A DNA stretch of 64,000 nucleotides from Actinomucor elegans (Eukaryota > Mucoromycota > Mucoromycetes > Mucorales > Mucoraceae), in assembly GCA_026027325.1 (NCBI GenBank), contig JAMSLZ010000003.1:186001-250000 (forward strand), read 5' to 3'. The notes beneath the pieces are model-generated. The model had not been told where the DNA came from and made no database searches. It saw nothing but the letters and a program-made list of their open reading frames with translations. How positions within the stretch are numbered: the stretch's first letter is position 1; each line of letters opens with the position of its first letter. Shown piece after piece: positions 59,594 through 64,000 of the stretch. A program made the translations under genes and the position numbers.

Positions 59594-60491
59594 CTACTGT
59601 GTGATCTTCTTTAAAAAATAGACAAGCTGCCGTTCATAATCCACTTGCTTGATACAACTAGGCTTGATCAGTCTCTCCAGTTCAGCCAATACCAATCCAT
59701 TATCATGGTATATTCCTAACCATCGTCCTACCCAAGCAATTGATGTAGACAGATACGATTTTCTTAATACATCGATGGCTTTCTGGCGCATTGTAACTGC
59801 ATAACAGTCCATTAACAGTTTAAATGTAGGATATGGATTATTATGATATAAACGCCAAAATACAATAGGATTTTGACGTACAAAGCATCTCATAAACTGA
59901 TGGCCAAATTGGCCTTCTCGTGTAGATACTGACAAGTTCGGTAAGCGCGTGTTTGCTTTCATGGTATTTTGAACATAGCAGCAGTTAAATAAGATATCGA
60001 GAACAATATAATAAGGCCGATGTGGGATATTTTTCTGTAGATAGTTAGCATAAGACCATAAAAGATCGATTCGACACATACTACAGTTTCCATTGTATAT
60101 AGTGCATCTATCAAACCAGACAGACATTTTGCCAATTCTTCATACCTGCTTGCTTTGATAGCACAATCCACAGATAACTCATATACTTGTTTGGGCATTA
60201 ATTTCTAGCTCTACAGCATATATTACTGGTATGTACCTTCAACAGCAAACATATAGTTGCCTTGACTCCAATGAGAAGCATACACACCTTCTCGCAGTTT
60301 ACGCAACTGATCTACTATAGCGTCCCAAGCCTTTTTATCGTAAGCGTCTGTTATTTTAGCTACCTATCGACTGCTATTTAGAATATAAGCCCAATACACA
60401 CACACACACACTCATTACGCACCTCTTTCACAATATAATCCCACAGAGCTCGTTGTAATGTCACGTTCTTTAGACTACAAACTTTATTCAT
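59594..60491 (-). CDS. SAC3/GANP-family PCI protein (Thp3/LENG8-like)
   Basis: Four minus-strand exons, 60491-60423, 60363-60237, 60185-60085 and 60034-59594, 738 nt, 245 aa. SAC3-family PCI proteins scaffold mRNA export or transcription-coupled processing complexes. FAVEVYELSVDCAIKASRYEELAKCL closely follows the family pattern seen in LENG8 (FxVEVYExxARIALExGDxEEFNQC). The C-terminal winged-helix part is ALDVLRKSYLSTSIAWVGRWL-like and ends VDYERQLVYFLKKITQ. Intron 3 (50 nt) has a perfect TGCTAAC branch point. LENG8 and Thp3 are longer at the N-terminus; the 104-aa ORF 9 bp upstream may be that missing part (see next entry). A CA dinucleotide run sits in intron 1. Confidence 0.78.
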
Positions 60492-60500
60492 TATTTTGCT

Positions 60501-60879
60501 CTATTGTGATTCTCTTTCTTTCTCGCACCTTTGCTTTTCATTGTCATCAGATCTACTAACCAGTGATAGGTCTTGTACCTTATTTTGACTTTGTTTTGAT
60601 TTTGTATCCGCATCCCAATCACGCGTCGACTTTTTAAGACCCTGTTCAGTGCCTACGCCTATCATCAGTCACTGGAGCATGTACATGCTAGTGTTTTATT
60701 TTTGAGGGAAGAGGAGAGTTACCTTTAGGTGTATCGTCCCAGTTGTGTGTTGTATGTTTGATCTTGGTTGAACCAACTTGTTCTGTATATTGTCTATAAC
60801 CTCTACGTCCTTTCGTCTCGGGTGTCGAAGGATCATCAAAGATCCTAACTGTTAATCCTTCAATAGGTTGCTTCGACAT
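60501..60879 (-). CDS. Short ORF upstream of the SAC3 gene; separate gene or its 5' exons
   Basis: Two exons, 60879-60723 and 60658-60501, 315 nt, 104 aa. The sequence is hydrophilic and Lys/Thr/Asp-rich, with two related Trp motifs (HNWDDTPKG and RDWDADTKS). The stop codon is only 9 bp from the SAC3-family ATG on the same strand. Alternatively, a donor after QSQNK (GTACAA) and the acceptor CACAATAG just before AGCAAAATAATG would join this ORF in frame to the SAC3 gene through a 78-nt intron, giving one ~325-aa protein. I cannot decide between the two from sequence alone; the fused model agrees better with the family length. Confidence 0.5.
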
Positions 60880-61143
60880 TGGGTTGTGATGGTAGAAAAA
60901 TGAGTAAAAAAAAAGGGCAGCTAAACTGTTAGAAGGGACTGTTATTTGAGTCTTTCTTCAGCAGTCATCAGTCGGGAAAACAAAATACGCAAGGTATTCA
61001 TGCAAACATCTACTGAAGAAACTCGACCTATGTGTGACTAATGTCGGTTAAACGATGTAAATAGAAGGTGAGAAACTCGGATTGGGTTCACGCTGAGAAA
61101 GAAGGTCCTACTGTAAAGAATAAAATGTTATATTTGAGCAAGG

Positions 61144-61402
61144 ATGAATAAAAAGATCTTTATTGGCAGCTTAATAGTACACTCTTTTATTATCACAGGT
61201 ACGCCCATCTTTAGAGCAGTTCTTTGGAACTTGACATTTCTAAAACAACTTTGTGTTGAAACTATACCTAACTATTTCGAACTGCTTTTATGAACCTTTA
61301 TAGGTTGTTGGCGGTTTAACGATTACTTCTAATCCAGTTTTTAATCAAGGACAAAATGTCGATAAACAACATGTGTTAACAGTTTGTATAAGATGTAATT
61401 GA
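61144..61402 (+). CDS. Candidate tiny secreted protein
   Basis: The ATG at 61144 opens a signal-peptide-like frame (MNKKIFIGSLIVHSFIITGT) of 49 aa when unspliced (stop at 61293). Downstream, after a TTTATAG acceptor at 61304-61310, another protein-like frame GLTITSNPVFNQGQNVDKQH runs to a stop at 61402. A phase-0 donor (GTACAC at about 61177) would join them, giving a small secreted protein. The donor is weak and the model unproven. Confidence 0.22.
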
Positions 61403-62133
61403 GCGTCAGACTGATTAATAATAACTTGATATCTTCGATTCATTGAATTATTGCAGTGAAAGTCGATTTTTGGAGGCTTTTGTTAGAAATATGATCATAA
61501 CTCGAGAGTCTATTACCAAAGAAAAATATATAAAAATAATGATTATAAACTATACTTTGAAAACGACACCCTTAAGCTCCTCAAATAAAGCAATGTATGA
61601 AAATTCTAAGTCAAAAAATCTACTCCTGAGATCTTGTTCGGAAATTGATCCAGTGTTAACATCTTATATTCTCTCAGCCAATTGCTTATATACGTTTAGA
61701 ATGAATTACTGGATCTACTAAAATATTTATTTACTAAAACTCAACGTATGACCAATCGAAAACTGCATGCATCACTTAGATGGTCTATAGGCCTCACAAC
61801 TGATCCTAGCCAAATGTCCTATCCAATAGCTCGCTTTTATTTAACCTGGACCGATACATTTATTGGAACTTTTCTTATACTAAAGTATATGTAATGAATG
61901 CGCTGCAATCAAGCGATTAGCAATACATTAAACTCATTTCATAGAACTGCAAATGGTCTATAGATACCTTGATCATTCTCGGATTAATATTTGCATCTGT
62001 ATGTTAATACTGGTTTTAAGCAGATTAACGCATCGACCAAAAAAGCCTCTATTTTAGCTGGAATGCAATGGTTATACTATATTCGTTAAAGCATTAACAG
62101 TGAATTGTATAGGCTTCATATAGAAATATGTGC

Positions 62134-62244
62134 TCAACTCCAGGGCGTTTGACCAGCAATGTCTATCAGGTCTTGCTCATCATCAATTATTAGTTGCTGC
62201 TGAGCTTCTGTTAAACCTTCAAGAATAGTTATTCCATGGCTCAT
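62134..62244 (-). CDS. Candidate 36-aa ORF or exon
   Basis: The minus-strand frame MSHGITILEGLTEAQQQLII and on to TPWS is protein-like and preceded by a TATCTAG acceptor-like sequence, so it could be a last exon. No other exon was recognised. Confidence 0.2.
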   Translation of the reverse strand: MSHGITILEGLTEAQQQLIIDDEQDLIDIAGQTPWS

Positions 62245-62509
62245 CCTAGATAAGCAGTTATCACTTTAGTGCTTAGTATGATGTGGTATTCCAAAAGATT
62301 GCATGCACTTGTTTTTAATTCACTCTGATTGCATTTTATCACGGATATAAGCGCATCTTTGTTAAAAGCTCACGTATATGCGCTACTCTGTCGAAATCAT
62401 ACCCAGACGCGAATAAATAATTCTACACTTTCATTCTCAGCGTGATCAGCCCGTCGCCGTACTGTAGCCTTATTTCCTTGCAGTCTTTTTCAACTCTTTG
62501 CCTTTCATT

Positions 62510-64000
62510 ATGCAACAAAGACCAGAATCTTCAAGCACACCAGTAGCTGATGAACCTACAACGACAAACGAAAGCACTGACAATGCCAACACAACTTCTA
62601 CTACCTCGTCTATCGACGAAGTAATTGCACTGATAGTTTCAGGTCAACCCAGTAAACGTTGGACTAGTATTCTTGACACGTTATCTAAAGAACAGCTGTT
62701 GGCATATACAGCCGATGGGCTTGACCCTTTAACTGTCTTGAATCCCACCAATTATTCACTCGCGTATTTGTATTTCATGTGAGTGCACCATGTCCAAAGT
62801 CGACTGTATTTTTTTTTTTTTTTTTTTTTACTGACATGTTGGTTCAAGCACTGCGCGTTGTTTAGATGCCACAACAAGCAATGGATTACAATTGTTTCAG
62901 TTGTTGAATCACTTTATTCAGGTATTTGATGTAAAGCAGATTCGACAGACTCCAGCAAAATGTAAGTGGTTCGTGCATATAACCCAAAAGATCTTTGGAA
63001 ACTAAATACATTATTCAGTCACTCTTGTCGGCCAAGCCCTATTACACTTGACAGACGTACTTAAAAAAGTGAGTCAAAAGAAGAAGAATCGTTCTCGAGA
63101 CTTACCAACTTGATCATAGCCTTTATTACCACTTGAAGCTTTCAAGACAGCCATTGCTCGTTTTGCTGGTAATTTCAGTACGTTGACGTCTATTCATGCT
63201 CCCTTTATCCAGGTAAAACACAGCTTTTACTGTTTTATTACAAAGATACTCATCATGATCGTCCCTAAAAAAAGGCTTGTATTTCGGCCAAAGCATATAG
63301 ATATCCACTTGAGCTGTTAGATCAAGATATTGAAACCATTAATCCATCAGTAAGTGGATCCCTAAATACAAAGCATATCATGTTTTTAACTTTGATACAG
63401 AAATACAATATTGATATCCAAGGATTCTTACTGTATTACTATTATGGATCTATTATCTATATTGGAAATAAGAAATACGACCGCGCCCTCGACTTTTTAT
63501 CAATTGTGATCTCGGCACCCACCCAAAAAGCCATCAGCGCTATCCAAATAGCTGCCTACAAGAAATTCGTCCTGGTATCATTAATTTCTCAAGGCCAGTT
63601 GCGCCTGCTTCCTAAATATACAGCACAAGGCGTGGAAAAAGTATGCAGAACGCAAGCTGCGCCTTATGTAAATCTGCTTGGGGCTTTTGAGGGAACAGAT
63701 ATCCAAATGTTTCAAGACATAGTGAATAAGTCATCTGGATTGTTTGAATCGGTAAAGCATACAAAAGGAGCCATTAGGTTGATAATAAAAAGAAAGAAAA
63801 AAGCTGACTTACAGTTTGGGATGATAGGATAATCATATGGGTTTGATCAAGCAATGCTCTCAAGCATTGTACCGTCAAAAGATCAAAGAATTGACCAAAG
63901 TATATATCACAGTGGGATTAAATGAAATAGCAAGTAAAATTGGAGATGTATCGCCTCAACAACTCGAATTAATCCTGATCGAAATGGTGAGATTTTTTTT
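62510..64000 (+). CDS. CSN3: COP9 signalosome subunit 3 (5' part, cut by the window end)
   Basis: Exons 62510-62778, 62849-62961, 63019-63068, 63120-63212, 63275-63349, 63401-63751, 63828-63986 and continuing beyond the window (donor GTGAGA at 63987). About 370 codons are present, in frame throughout. CSN3 is a PCI-domain subunit of the COP9 signalosome, which removes NEDD8 from cullins. The match to animal and plant CSN3 is strong in FLLYYYYGSIIYIGNKKYDR, AYKKFVLVSLISQGQLRLLP, then KYTAQGVEKV and the PCI start GLIKQCSQALYRQKIKELTK (human: [20 protein letters not shown]). The N-terminal ~35 residues are Thr/Ser-rich linker. The last PCI part lies outside. Confidence 0.93.

Larger units (their letters stand above)
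60880..62509. other. Intergenic region
   Basis: Divergent region between the short ORF/SAC3 locus (-) and CSN3 (+). Two weak small-gene candidates are listed separately. The region just before 62510 is CT-rich (TTCCTTGCAGTCTTTTTCAA), again a typical leader here. Confidence 0.5.

Noticed and set aside
1..64000. CRISPR arrays, bacterial operons or viral systems
   Set aside because: Not seen. Repeats are microsatellites or diverged dispersed elements, and genes are intron-rich and eukaryotic.

Overview
The window looks like nuclear DNA of a Mucoromycota (Mucorales-type) fungus. It is AT-rich. Genes are interrupted by many short introns (mostly 45-100 nt) with GTAAGT/GTATGT donors and, in places, TGCTAAC or CTGAC branch points. 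The gene content is eukaryotic and fungal: a CAX-anchored PRL phosphatase, a Cce1 resolvase, a carotenoid cleavage oxygenase, exosome, COP9 and spliceosome subunits. I rebuilt exon structures by hand. For almost every gene listed the exon lengths sum to a multiple of three and the reading frame continues across every junction. The exceptions are stated.

Layout. 0.9-10.4 kb: an Uls1/Rad5-type SNF2 ATPase (+) and a PMC1-type Ca2+ P-type ATPase (-). 10.4-17.9 kb: gene-poor DNA with decayed repeats and possible coding remnants. 17.9-25 kb: a GPI-anchored Cys/Ser-rich wall protein, a PRL phosphatase, an unrecognised coiled-coil protein and a DUF606/YdcZ membrane protein. 25.6-35 kb: a membrane-anchored double amidohydrolase, PRP3, ribosomal protein eL42 and Cce1, all on +. 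35-39.7 kb (-): a carotenoid oxygenase, a mucoralean-looking unknown protein and an ER DnaJ protein. 41.3-45.4 kb (+): a two-RRM protein and cytosolic ArgRS. 46.9-51.1 kb (-): a tiny secreted Cys-rich protein and a 782-aa protein that may be FANCB/FAAP100-like. 53.2-56.1 kb: a GT2 glycosyltransferase and two small membrane-protein candidates. 56.8-60.9 kb: RRP42, a GNAT, an 80-aa protein, a SAC3/GANP-family protein and a short upstream ORF. 62.5 kb to the end: COP9 subunit CSN3, cut by the window edge.

The genes do not form one pathway. They are mostly housekeeping (RNA processing and translation, DNA repair, ubiquitin/SUMO-linked regulation, calcium, cell surface) with spaced accessory islands. 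I found no secondary-metabolite cluster, no intact transposon and no clearly novel multi-gene system. The points most worth a second look are: a degenerate dispersed ~150-200 bp repeat family with at least eight copies; two convergent gene pairs whose stop codons are 2 and 7 bp apart; an ArgRS with an apparent GST-C-like N-terminal extension; an amidohydrolase whose second domain has lost its metal ligands; a possible FANCB-like protein; a possible AT-AG intron; and several very small spliced genes.
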